Assembly: GCA_905479845.1 (NCBI GenBank)
Contig: CAJQOB010000290.1
Location: 1-8,225, forward strand
DNA length: 8,225 nucleotides
Reading direction: 5' to 3'
From: an uncultured Flavobacteriales bacterium
GTDB lineage: Bacteria > Bacteroidota > Bacteroidia > Flavobacteriales_D > Crocinitomicaceae
Shown here: piece by piece, positions 1 to 6,401 of the stretch
Layout: each line of letters opens with the position of its first letter
How positions within the stretch are numbered: the stretch's first letter is position 1
The notes under the pieces: model-generated
What the model was told of the DNA's origin: nothing
Seen by the model: only the letters and a program-made list of their open reading frames with translations
The model's database searches: none
Position numbers and translations under genes: made by a program

Positions 1-1
1 T

Positions 2-445
2 TATGGGATGCCTAAAACGGGCAAGTCCTATTTGATGATTGAGTTCGCAGGGTATCTGGCACGAAACCATGGATCGGTACTTTATGTGGCTAAAGAGGAA
101 GAACTTGATGATACTTTACAGCAAAAACTCGAAGATACAGAATCAGAGCATGACGAATTCTATGTGTCAGATTATTTGCCTTCGGACTTGTCATCCTACA
201 ACTTCGTTTTCTTGGACAGTGTAACCAAGATGCGTTTAAAGCCAGATGACTTGGTTCGTCTAGGCAAACAATACCCGGACATTTCATTTGTTTACGTGTT
301 CCAAGCCACAAAGCATGGAGCGTTTCGTGGAAGCAATGAATTTCAACACGATGTTGATGTTGTAATTGAAGTACCTAAAAAGGGAATTGCCACACAATAT
401 GGACGATTCAATCAAGGGGGTAGAATGAAAATATTCAAAGATTAG
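2..445 (+). CDS. RadA/DnaB-like P-loop ATPase, 5'-truncated by the window edge
   Basis: The first 147 visible codons carry a Walker A motif, GMPKTGKS, at the very start of the window, so the true start lies upstream and the ATG at 8 is an internal methionine. A hydrophobic strand ending in Asp (FVFLDS, Asp codon 215-217) fits Walker B. The later stretch QATKHGAFRGSNEF followed by HDVDVVIEV resembles the end of the ATPase core in RadA, RecA and DnaB-type proteins, where a Q-x-T-K segment senses nucleotide or DNA. The visible part is a compact RecA fold with no extra C-terminal domain. It probably binds and hydrolyses ATP on DNA or in a regulatory complex; the substrate cannot be told. The patatin gene begins 10 bases after its stop, which suggests a shared transcript. 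It could be a replication or repair gene of the mobile element rather than a partner of the patatin. The ATPase assignment is firm; the subfamily is less certain. Confidence 0.8.
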   Translation, partial: YGMPKTGKSYLMIEFAGYLARNHGSVLYVAKEEELDDTLQQKLEDTESEHDEFYVSDYLPSDLSSYNFVFLDSVTKMRLKPDDLVRLGKQYPDISFVYVFQATKHGAFRGSNEFQHDVDVVIEVPKKGIATQYGRFNQGGRMKIFKD

Positions 446-455
446 TAACAGCATT

Positions 456-1616
456 ATGAAAAAGATAAAATATGCCTTGGTACAAGGCGGAGGAGGATTT
501 AAAGGGACATTCCAGTTAGGTGCGCTCAATTATATCAATGACAATTGGAAACAGATTACAGGGCTTGACACACCTATGCACTTCGATTTGATTACAGGAG
601 TGAGTGTTGGAGCATTAAACGGGATCATGGTTGCCATGAATAAGCTGCCAGAACTCAATAACCTTTGGTTAAATCAAGTAGCCAATAACGGAGTGTCTGA
701 AATCTACACTTCAGAGTTTTTGGAAACAGATGAAAAAGCGGAAAAAATCAAAGTCAAGTTTGATGTAAAGGCATTGTTCAAGCAATTGCTTCCAAGTGTG
801 GAGTTCAAATTGGATTTCTTTGAGAAAATGGGATTGATCTTTTCCAAAAAGAAGCGAAACGGTATTTTGGATGGTTTGTTCAATAGCATCGAGTCTCAAC
901 TAAAATTGAGCATGAAAAAATTCGATGCTCTAGCAGACAATACACCCCTACGGAGAAAAATGGAAAAACTCATTGATCGTTCCCTGATTAACGGAATTTT
1001 CAAATGTGGGTTTGTATCACTTAATTCAGGAAAATATCACAGCGTAGCACATGACGAGTTTGTTTCCAATGAGCATTTGGTTAAAGGTATCATTGCTTCA
1101 ACCTCTATTCCTGCCGTGTGGAAGCCAGTCAAAACAGTAAAGTTTGTTAAGAATGAGAAGATTGTAAAGTCAAAATACAATGTTGATGGTGGGATCATGA
1201 ACATGTCGCCACTCGGAGACGCGATCAAGATGATCAATCAAGACCCAGAAGATTGTGAATGGAAAATCATTGTGATTAATTGTCACTCAGGAAAACCAAG
1301 TGTCATTGATGCTTCACAAATGTCCATTTTTGGATTGGCTGCTCGATCTATCTATGAGTTAACACTCAACGAAATATTCAACAACGACATAGATCACTTC
1401 TTAGAGGTTAACTACCTTATTGAGCAGGCAAGAGCTTGGGATTATGAAATCGCGCTTAACAATCGCTTAAAACAGGTTATTAAGAAATTTGATGCGGTCA
1501 TTATTAATCCACAGCCAACATTCGGTATTGGAAACCCTTTGGTATCAACTAAGCGACTAATTAAATCGAGATTCGACCACGGCTATGAAATGGCGTCGAT
1601 CAAGAAATACTTCTAA
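456..1616 (+). CDS. Patatin-like phospholipase
   Basis: The 386-residue product has every catalytic signature of the patatin family. The glycine-rich oxyanion-hole loop is QGGGGFKG (residues 10-17), the nucleophile elbow is GVSVG with Ser50, and the catalytic Asp244 lies in a DGG motif. Together these give a Ser-Asp dyad expected to hydrolyse acyl esters of membrane phospholipids. There is no signal peptide or obvious membrane helix, so it should be cytosolic and act on the inner face of the membrane. Residues of about 75-165 form a Lys-rich, charged insertion between nucleophile and Asp. About 140 residues follow the DGG motif, giving room for a C-terminal subdomain. No Shine-Dalgarno sequence is visible at the start, which is usual in Bacteroidota. 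It sits 10 bases behind the ATPase gene and 2 bases before a small gene. Patatins are effectors in CBASS and other abortive-infection systems, but no cyclase gene is visible here, so a defence role is inferred from context only. Confidence 0.92.
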   Translation: MKKIKYALVQGGGGFKGTFQLGALNYINDNWKQITGLDTPMHFDLITGVSVGALNGIMVAMNKLPELNNLWLNQVANNGVSEIYTSEFLETDEKAEKIKVKFDVKALFKQLLPSVEFKLDFFEKMGLIFSKKKRNGILDGLFNSIESQLKLSMKKFDALADNTPLRRKMEKLIDRSLINGIFKCGFVSLNSGKYHSVAHDEFVSNEHLVKGIIASTSIPAVWKPVKTVKFVKNEKIVKSKYNVDGGIMNMSPLGDAIKMINQDPEDCEWKIIVINCHSGKPSVIDASQMSIFGLAARSIYELTLNEIFNNDIDHFLEVNYLIEQARAWDYEIALNNRLKQVIKKFDAVIINPQPTFGIGNPLVSTKRLIKSRFDHGYEMASIKKYF

Positions 1617-1618
1617 TC

Positions 1619-1810
1619 ATGGAGCAGACCGATAAAATGCAAAAAGCGAAGGAATCGTTTATGAAGTGCTTTTCTTTTGAGAAATTCAAAAAAATCGCTA
1701 AGTATAGGAATTGTAACATGACTGATTATCACAAATATTTAGAAAAAATAGAAGGTTTGGCAATATTATTGTTGGAATCCTATATATTTGAACAAAGCAC
1801 GACTATATGA
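1619..1810 (+). CDS. Small protein of unknown function, downstream of the patatin gene
   Basis: This 63-codon frame starts 2 bases after the patatin stop codon, so the two are very probably translated from one message. I do not recognise the product. The N-terminal half is Lys-rich (MQKAKESFMKC, EKFKKIAKY) and probably helical. The C-terminal part has a hydrophobic run, GLAILLLESYIF, too short and too charged at its edges to be called a membrane helix with confidence. It contains two cysteines and no recognisable metal-binding arrangement. Tight coupling to a potentially toxic lipase suggests a partner, regulator or antidote, but this is only a guess from position. The main doubt is whether the frame is translated at all, since it is short and has no ribosome binding site of its own. 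Confidence 0.55.
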   Translation: MEQTDKMQKAKESFMKCFSFEKFKKIAKYRNCNMTDYHKYLEKIEGLAILLLESYIFEQSTTI

Positions 1811-1838
1811 GAGAGCAAATTAGTAATACGATTAATTC

Positions 1839-1868
1839 ACAGCGCAAGTGTTCAGGCTCTTGCGCTGT
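1839..1868 (+). terminator. Stem-loop, probable terminator after the ATPase-patatin operon
   Basis: A perfect 10-base inverted repeat, ACAGCGCAAG and CTTGCGCTGT, encloses a 10-base loop. The stem is GC-rich in an otherwise AT-rich spacer. It lies 28 bases after the stop of the 63-codon gene and about 60 bases before the recombinase start. On the + strand it is followed by a loosely T-rich stretch (TCGTGTTCTTAATT), not a pure T tract, so termination may be weak. The - strand side has no T run. Position favours a terminator separating the operon from the recombinase gene, though a binding site or a structured small RNA cannot be excluded. Confidence 0.6.
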
Positions 1869-1928
1869 TCGTGTTCTTAATTGCGATTCGTGTGGTAATT
1901 CCTGAAAACAACCATTAAAAGCAGTATT

Positions 1929-3590
1929 ATGACTGGATTAGAACAATTTTTAGCATTCGCATACAAGGATTTGAAAGTAAGAGTGAAAGGGAACAATGCA
2001 GTGGTTTATACCCGCGTTTCTCATCATTCACAGGAGGATAATACCTCCCTTGAATCTCAGCTTAAGTACTGTAAGTCCTTTGCCAAGAAAAAAGACCTCA
2101 ATATTGTTGAGTACTTCGGAGGTACGTATGAATCTGCCAAAACGGACGATAGAACAGAATTCAAGCGAATGCTTAAATACATTAAGCAAAGCAAGAATAT
2201 ATCACATATCATCGTGTACTCATACGAGCGGTTTTCCAGATCAGGTGTTGGTGGGGCAAAGATTGCCGAGGATTTATTACGTGATTACGGGGTTGTTACC
2301 TTGGCAGTCACTCAGGAGCTTGACCCAACAACTTCGTCTGGATCATTCCAACAAAAGATACTTTTCCTTTTCTCACAGATGGACAATGAATTGAGACGTG
2401 ACAAAACGGTTACGGGAATGTCTGAGTTGATTCGTAAGGGATATACACCTTACAGTATTCCTAGAGGGTTCACAAACTTGAATAAAGGTCGATGCGTGGA
2501 TCAAAATATTGTAGTCAACCAAGAAGGAAAGTTAATCCGCAAAGCTTTCATGTGGAAAGCGAAGCAAGGACTTAGAAACGCGGAGATTGTCAAACGTCTA
2601 AAAGACCTAGGGATGAAGATGGATTTACGTAGGTTGGCGTATATCTTCGAAAATCCATATTACTGTGGGTTGATAGTGTCTAAGATGATCCCAAATGAAG
2701 TTATTGAGGGCAAACATGAGCAGCTTATCTCACGCTCAATCTTTTTGAAGGTAAACAACATCGTAAACGATGCCAAATCGACTCACCCCAATAAACACAA
2801 GCAGTACGATGAAAACTTGCCCCTAAAAGTGTTTATGCGGTGTGCAGAGTGTGATACTCCAATGACAGGCTATCAAGTAAAAGCAAAAGGGCTTTACTAT
2901 TACAAATGCAGAACCAAAGGGTGTAAGCATTCAGCAAGTGCAAAAAAACTACATGCTGACTTTTCACAGGTACTTTCTATGTTTGAAATTGACAAAGAGG
3001 ATGTCCCAGTAGTTAAGCAAGCAGTGACATCTTATTTCAGTGCATTCTTTGAAGAGCAAGAAGAAAACATTGCTTTAGTCACCTCCAATGTTGAGCGCAT
3101 TCAAAAACAATTAGATCAAGTTGAAGAACGCTATGCGTTGGGTAAAATATCTGATGAACTTTACTTGAAGTTCTCAGAGAAATACCACAAAGAACTCAAT
3201 GAATTAGCACCAAAAAACGCTAACTCCCCTGTGGAGAGTTCTAACCTTCAAAAATGCATCAATAAAGCACTTGAATTTTGCATTAACCCTCAGCAATGGT
3301 GGGAAAAACAGAACGTTGAAAGAAAAATGCAAATTCAAAAAATCCTATTTCCTGACGGAATATGTTTAAGCAAACAAAATCGCACAGTTCTAACCAATAG
3401 AATAAATTCCATATTTGCTCCAATCGAAGAGGTAGCAAGGCTTTTGAAGGAAACAAAAAAAGGACAACCGATCAATTTTGATCAGTTGTCCTCTAGAGTG
3501 AGCCCGTCAGGATTCGAACCTGAGACCGCCTCCTTAGAAGGGAGGTGCTCTATCCAGCTGAGCTACGAGCCCATATTTGATACAATTTAG
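1929..3590 (+). CDS. Large serine recombinase (site-specific integrase)
   Basis: This 553-residue protein cuts and rejoins DNA through a serine nucleophile, integrating and excising the mobile element. The resolvase-type catalytic domain spans about residues 24-170. The nucleophile is Ser31 in YTRVS, and active-site arginines lie in YERFSRSG (Arg101, Arg104). A recombinase DNA-binding domain follows (about 185-290, with the typical NPYYCGLI segment). Next come a zinc ribbon, Cys305-x2-Cys308 and Cys327-x4-Cys332, and a charged coiled-coil segment (about 365-420). The start at 1929 leaves 23 residues before the catalytic domain, with no visible Shine-Dalgarno. Residues 524-548 are the antisense reading of tRNA-Arg and the stop codon lies beyond the tRNA, so the natural protein probably ends in element-derived sequence near residue 520 and this tail depends on the insertion site. 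The adjacent tRNA supports its role as integrase of the element to its left. Confidence 0.93.
   Translation: MTGLEQFLAFAYKDLKVRVKGNNAVVYTRVSHHSQEDNTSLESQLKYCKSFAKKKDLNIVEYFGGTYESAKTDDRTEFKRMLKYIKQSKNISHIIVYSYERFSRSGVGGAKIAEDLLRDYGVVTLAVTQELDPTTSSGSFQQKILFLFSQMDNELRRDKTVTGMSELIRKGYTPYSIPRGFTNLNKGRCVDQNIVVNQEGKLIRKAFMWKAKQGLRNAEIVKRLKDLGMKMDLRRLAYIFENPYYCGLIVSKMIPNEVIEGKHEQLISRSIFLKVNNIVNDAKSTHPNKHKQYDENLPLKVFMRCAECDTPMTGYQVKAKGLYYYKCRTKGCKHSASAKKLHADFSQVLSMFEIDKEDVPVVKQAVTSYFSAFFEEQEENIALVTSNVERIQKQLDQVEERYALGKISDELYLKFSEKYHKELNELAPKNANSPVESSNLQKCINKALEFCINPQQWWEKQNVERKMQIQKILFPDGICLSKQNRTVLTNRINSIFAPIEEVARLLKETKKGQPINFDQLSSRVSPSGFEPETASLEGRCSIQLSYEPIFDTI
3451..3492 (-). terminator. Intrinsic terminator of tRNA-Arg, inside the recombinase gene
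   Basis: Read on the - strand, a 13-base-pair stem (AGGACAACTGATC with GATCGGTTGTCCT, one G-U pair) closes a 6-base loop and is followed directly by a run of seven T. This is a textbook Rho-independent terminator. The stem begins 6 bases past the tRNA-Arg 3' end, so it ends that transcript. On the + strand the same pair is a C-A mismatch and the T tract is absent, which shows that it serves the - strand. It falls within the last 45 codons of the recombinase reading frame. Confidence 0.88.
3499..3572 (-). tRNA. tRNA-Arg (anticodon UCU)
   Basis: The - strand folds into a complete 74-base cloverleaf. It has a 7-bp acceptor stem (GGGCTCG with CGGGCTC, including two G-U pairs), a GCTC/GAGC D stem, a CCTCC/GGAGG anticodon stem with loop CTTCTAA giving anticodon UCU, a TCAGG/CCTGA T stem with loop TTCGAAT, and discriminator A73. 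The CCA end is not encoded. It reads AGA and AGG codons. The gene lies 54 bases downstream of tRNA-Pro on the same strand, beyond a terminator, so it may need its own promoter. Its 3' end borders the mobile element and it is the probable integration site. Confidence 0.97.
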
Positions 3591-3591
3591 C

Positions 3592-3621
3592 AAAAAAAAA
3601 GGGACGATTTCTCATCCCTTT
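3592..3621 (-). terminator. Intrinsic terminator of tRNA-Pro
   Basis: On the - strand a 10-bp stem (AAAGGGATGA with TCGTCCCTTT, one U-G pair) closes on a GAAA tetraloop and runs into a long T tract (opposite the A run at 3592-3600). It starts 5 bases after the tRNA-Pro 3' end. It separates tRNA-Pro from tRNA-Arg, so the two are probably not one simple transcript. Confidence 0.85.
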
Positions 3622-3626
3622 GTTAG

Positions 3627-3701
3627 TCGGGGTGGCAGGATTCGAACCTGCGACCTCCTGCTCCCAAAGCAGGCGCGATGACCGGGCTACGCTACACCCC
3701 G
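3627..3701 (-). tRNA. tRNA-Pro (anticodon UGG)
   Basis: A 75-base cloverleaf on the - strand. The acceptor stem CGGGGTG/CACCCCG is perfect, the anticodon stem CCTGC/GCAGG encloses loop TTTGGGA with anticodon UGG, and the T stem GCAGG/CCTGC encloses TTCGAAT, followed by discriminator A73. CCA is not encoded. The D arm (GCGT, TCGC) has one weak pair. It decodes the CCN proline codons. It is transcribed from the promoter at 3766-3797 and ends at the GAAA-loop terminator just downstream. Confidence 0.97.
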
Positions 3702-3765
3702 TAGCTATTTGTAATCAAATATTCCAACGTTTTTAACTGAGAATCGCTTTCCTCAAACGCGAGTG

Positions 3766-3797
3766 CAAAATTAATGATTTAAATCACTTTCGCAATA
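3766..3797 (-). promoter_or_regulatory. Bacteroidota sigma-70-type promoter for tRNA-Pro
   Basis: On the - strand TATTG (3793-3797) and TAATTTTG (3766-3773) are separated by exactly 19 bases. This matches the known Bacteroidota promoter (-33 TTG, -7 TAnnTTTG). The following GCACTCGC is the kind of start-site sequence often seen with such promoters. Transcription would begin near 3760, giving a leader of about 58 bases before tRNA-Pro. The spacer contains a perfect 12-base palindrome, TGATTTAAATCA (3775-3786). Confidence 0.75.
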
Positions 3798-3980
3798 CTA
3801 ATTTCAAAAAAAATGAATGTTTTAATTTATTGATCATTCTAGCTAAATTTCCGATTTGCTTAATGCTTTAATATCAGGGAGATATAAGAACTGATTCTAA
3901 AGGCAATTCAATAAAATTTTATCTGATTAAAAATGAACAAGCTCTATTCGACAGTTTCGTGCACTTTGTTAAGACATGGG
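3798..3980. other. AT-rich spacer without a recognised gene
   Basis: This is the rest of the roughly 280-base stretch between tRNA-Pro and the stop codon of the type IX cargo gene. It is strongly AT-rich and holds no convincing reading frame and no RNA gene I recognise. A terminator for the - strand cargo gene would be expected here, but I see only a short AT palindrome (ATAAAATTTTAT, about 3911-3922) and no GC-rich stem with a T tract. That gene may end by Rho-dependent termination or read on toward the tRNAs. Confidence 0.5.
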
Positions 3981-6095
3981 TTAATTCAGTACAAGTCGCT
4001 TATTTTCCGTGAATTCATCCGTTGTGATCTTGAGGATATATACGCCCTTTAAGTGTGTTAGATCAAATTGTTTTTCTTTGAAATACTTCAAATGAGTGGC
4101 ATAAACCCGTTTTCCTGAAAGTGAGAACAGCTCCAGATCAGCACTTGAAGCCAATTCTCCAATTCCAATGGTTACGATGCCATCTGATGGGTTTGGATAG
4201 GATTCAATTTTATGCTCACGTTTTTGTGCGTGAACTTCTAAAAAGGGCTCCAGTGCCAAAAGATCCACGAAATAGGTACCATATCTAGGTGTGCCAAAGT
4301 ACAAGGTGTCGTTACGAACAACAAGGTTTGATCCAGTTTCAGGACCAGAACCCCAAACATCTGGTAAACCTGTTGAGATGATTTCGAACGTTAAGCCTCC
4401 GTTAAAAGATACATAGACATATTTACTACTGGAAGCATAGAAGTTTCCATGCCAGCTGATCATTCCTTTAACTGTAGTACTATTAGGCGAACCAATACCA
4501 GGAATACCACTCCCACAAACATCCCACTGATCTCCTTGATTTGTTGAATAGAAAAGCCCTAATGAAGTGCTCGCAAAGAGTGTGTCTCCAAATTCCCATA
4601 GTCGCTCAACACGCCCTCCCCAAGATTGCCCTAGTCCAGTATCTTCCCAGGTTTGACCATTGTCGCTCGATCGATTAATTCTACCCGAACCATCACATCC
4701 AAAGACGAACCAATTATTTTCACCAAATAGAACTGGTGAGTTTCCTGTACAGAACGCTCCAGAAGGAGGTAGGCTTGTAATCTCACTCCAATTGTAACCT
4801 CCATCACTCGAGACGTGAACAGTATCGCCATAACGAGCACTCAACATTGTACCATTCGAACGAAGTTCATAGGGTCCATACGGACCGAGCTGAGAAGTTG
4901 GGGTCCATGTGAGTCCATTGTCTGGGCTTTCATAGTTTCTAATTAGTGAATCGTATATCTGATCAGGATCTAGGGATATTATCAACTTGTCATTGACCAT
5001 TGTTATTGAAGTCATTTTCCAAATACTGATGTTTTCAGTTGTATTTACCCAGCTTGTACTATCGTCTCCTAAATAGAAGGCTTCTTGACCACTCATTGCC
5101 ATAATACCATTTTGAGATTCAATCATTGCGGGAGTATAAGAACAAACCGCACCGTAATCAGCGCTTACCCAATTGTTGAATCCTTTCGAAATGCCTTGCG
5201 CACTTGCCAGAAAATAGAAGTTGTCGATGTAATTGATATCCCAAACATCCAGTGCGCCTAGACCAATGTTAGCAGAATTCCAATTGATCCCGTAATCTCC
5301 AGAAAAGATAAGTCCTTCTTCATTAGTAAGAAGAAATACGGAATCATTCGCAGTACGAATTCGATTGATACCACCAGAATTGAGAGTCCAGCTTAAACTC
5401 CAGCTCATTCCGCCATCAGTTGAACGATATACATCTTGTTGTGAGGATGCGAAAATGGTGTCTCCTTTGCAGCGAATATGCTCGAATGTTGTGACAGGTA
5501 ATCCGGTGTTAATTGCTTGCCAGTTAATCGTGGAAATCGGACTTTTATATACACCGCTATCAGTTGCTGCAAAAAGAGAGTTGTTATTTGCACAAATACC
5601 GTTCAGTACGTGATACATGGCACTATCTGCTGATGTTGGACCTGTAGGCCAATAATACCAATCAGTAGGCAAGCCATTGTTAATATCGATCCAGTTGACA
5701 CCATTTACAGATGATTTTGCCCCACGGTCATTCGCTAAGTACATGCCTTGGTCTGTGGCATACAAGTCCCGAATTTGTCCATGGCTTTGTTCGCTAAAGT
5801 TCCAATTTCCGTTGGCGGCTTGAATTACTTGGAGTTTAGAATAATCATAGAAATAAACTCTATTGTTGTAGGTCGTATAGGTTCCGGTACTATTTCCACC
5901 CCGAATGGGTTCATAAAGCGCTCCTTGATCCGATGAAACAAATGTGGCGCATTTGGTATTCGTCAAAATGTATCCTCCCAATTCATAAACGGATACGCAA
6001 AGCGGGTCAGTATTAGGGCCATCAGCGGTCTGCCAAACTTGAGAAAGTCCATTGAACGAGAGAAAGAGTAATAGAAACGAAAGGGAGAACTTCAT
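3981..6095 (-). CDS. Secreted Asp-box repeat protein with type IX secretion sorting domain
   Basis: The 704-residue product starts with a signal peptide (MKFSLSFLLLFLSFNGLSQ, residues 1-19). It ends in a type A C-terminal sorting domain (about 630-704: ESYPNPSDG, then FSLSGKRV, then KGVYILKI and a basic tail). It is therefore exported by Sec and carried over the outer membrane by the type IX system. Between these lie repeated Asp-box (BNR-like) motifs, such as STDGGMSW (225-232), SGDYGINW (265-272), SPDNGLTW (390-397), SSDGGYNW (429-436), SSDNGQTW (476-483) and STNQGDQW (517-524). These indicate one or two beta-propellers as in sialidases and YCF48-like proteins. I see no sialidase catalytic set, so binding or a structural role is as likely as an enzyme. 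The frame stays open for 77 more codons upstream, but 6095 is chosen because the signal peptide begins there. Confidence 0.9.
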   Translation of the reverse strand: MKFSLSFLLLFLSFNGLSQVWQTADGPNTDPLCVSVYELGGYILTNTKCATFVSSDQGALYEPIRGGNSTGTYTTYNNRVYFYDYSKLQVIQAANGNWNFSEQSHGQIRDLYATDQGMYLANDRGAKSSVNGVNWIDINNGLPTDWYYWPTGPTSADSAMYHVLNGICANNNSLFAATDSGVYKSPISTINWQAINTGLPVTTFEHIRCKGDTIFASSQQDVYRSTDGGMSWSLSWTLNSGGINRIRTANDSVFLLTNEEGLIFSGDYGINWNSANIGLGALDVWDINYIDNFYFLASAQGISKGFNNWVSADYGAVCSYTPAMIESQNGIMAMSGQEAFYLGDDSTSWVNTTENISIWKMTSITMVNDKLIISLDPDQIYDSLIRNYESPDNGLTWTPTSQLGPYGPYELRSNGTMLSARYGDTVHVSSDGGYNWSEITSLPPSGAFCTGNSPVLFGENNWFVFGCDGSGRINRSSDNGQTWEDTGLGQSWGGRVERLWEFGDTLFASTSLGLFYSTNQGDQWDVCGSGIPGIGSPNSTTVKGMISWHGNFYASSSKYVYVSFNGGLTFEIISTGLPDVWGSGPETGSNLVVRNDTLYFGTPRYGTYFVDLLALEPFLEVHAQKREHKIESYPNPSDGIVTIGIGELASSADLELFSLSGKRVYATHLKYFKEKQFDLTHLKGVYILKITTDEFTENKRLVLN

Positions 6096-6187
6096 AAATG
6101 GTAGAAATGGTTGTTGTCGAGTAAACGAAATATTTTGAACTGAGGTTGGCTGCTTTTCTAAAGCGTTACAAGGTTTTTGGAAAAACA

Positions 6188-6206
6188 ATTTCATTCTGAA
6201 TGAAAT
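6188..6206. promoter_or_regulatory. Odd palindrome, possible operator
   Basis: ATTTCATTC, a single central T, and GAATGAAAT form a perfect 9-base inverted repeat. No T tract follows and the arms are AT-rich, so it is not a terminator. It lies about 93 bases upstream of the cargo gene start and about 215 bases from the DUF5916 start. The form suits a dimeric regulator, but nothing in the window identifies one. Confidence 0.35.
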
Positions 6207-6401
6207 CAACAATGGACTAATTACATCTAAACTCTCAGGTATTCTTTTTTTATAGGCTGATAAGTAGATGTTTACTTGATTATTCTTAGTGTGAAGGAGG
6301 AGAAAAATGAGATGGTTTTGGTGCATTAATCTACAATGAATTGAATTTTACATGTAGCAAATACTTTCTTTCGAAGAGTCAATTGCTTTTGTCAGATTAC
6401 G

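Noticed and set aside
456..1616. CBASS system assignment for the patatin gene
   Set aside because: No CD-NTase or ancillary CBASS gene is visible in the window and the neighbour is a RecA-fold ATPase, so the name CapV is not supported.
1996..2394. 132-codon frame on the + strand
   Set aside because: It overlaps the catalytic domain of the serine recombinase in another frame. The recombinase frame carries all the expected active-site residues.
3598..3621. Stem-loop read as a terminator for the + strand recombinase gene
   Set aside because: Although it lies just after the recombinase stop, the T tract is on the - strand side and the + strand pairing has a C-A mismatch. It serves tRNA-Pro.
3933..4052. 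39-codon frame on the + strand
   Set aside because: It mostly overlaps the 3' end of the well-supported type IX cargo gene in antisense and has no recognisable features or ribosome binding site.
6096..6326. In-frame 77-codon N-terminal extension of the type IX cargo gene
   Set aside because: A typical signal peptide starts at the Met encoded at 6093-6095. The upstream translation is of unusual composition and would bury the signal peptide, so it is taken as a non-coding leader.
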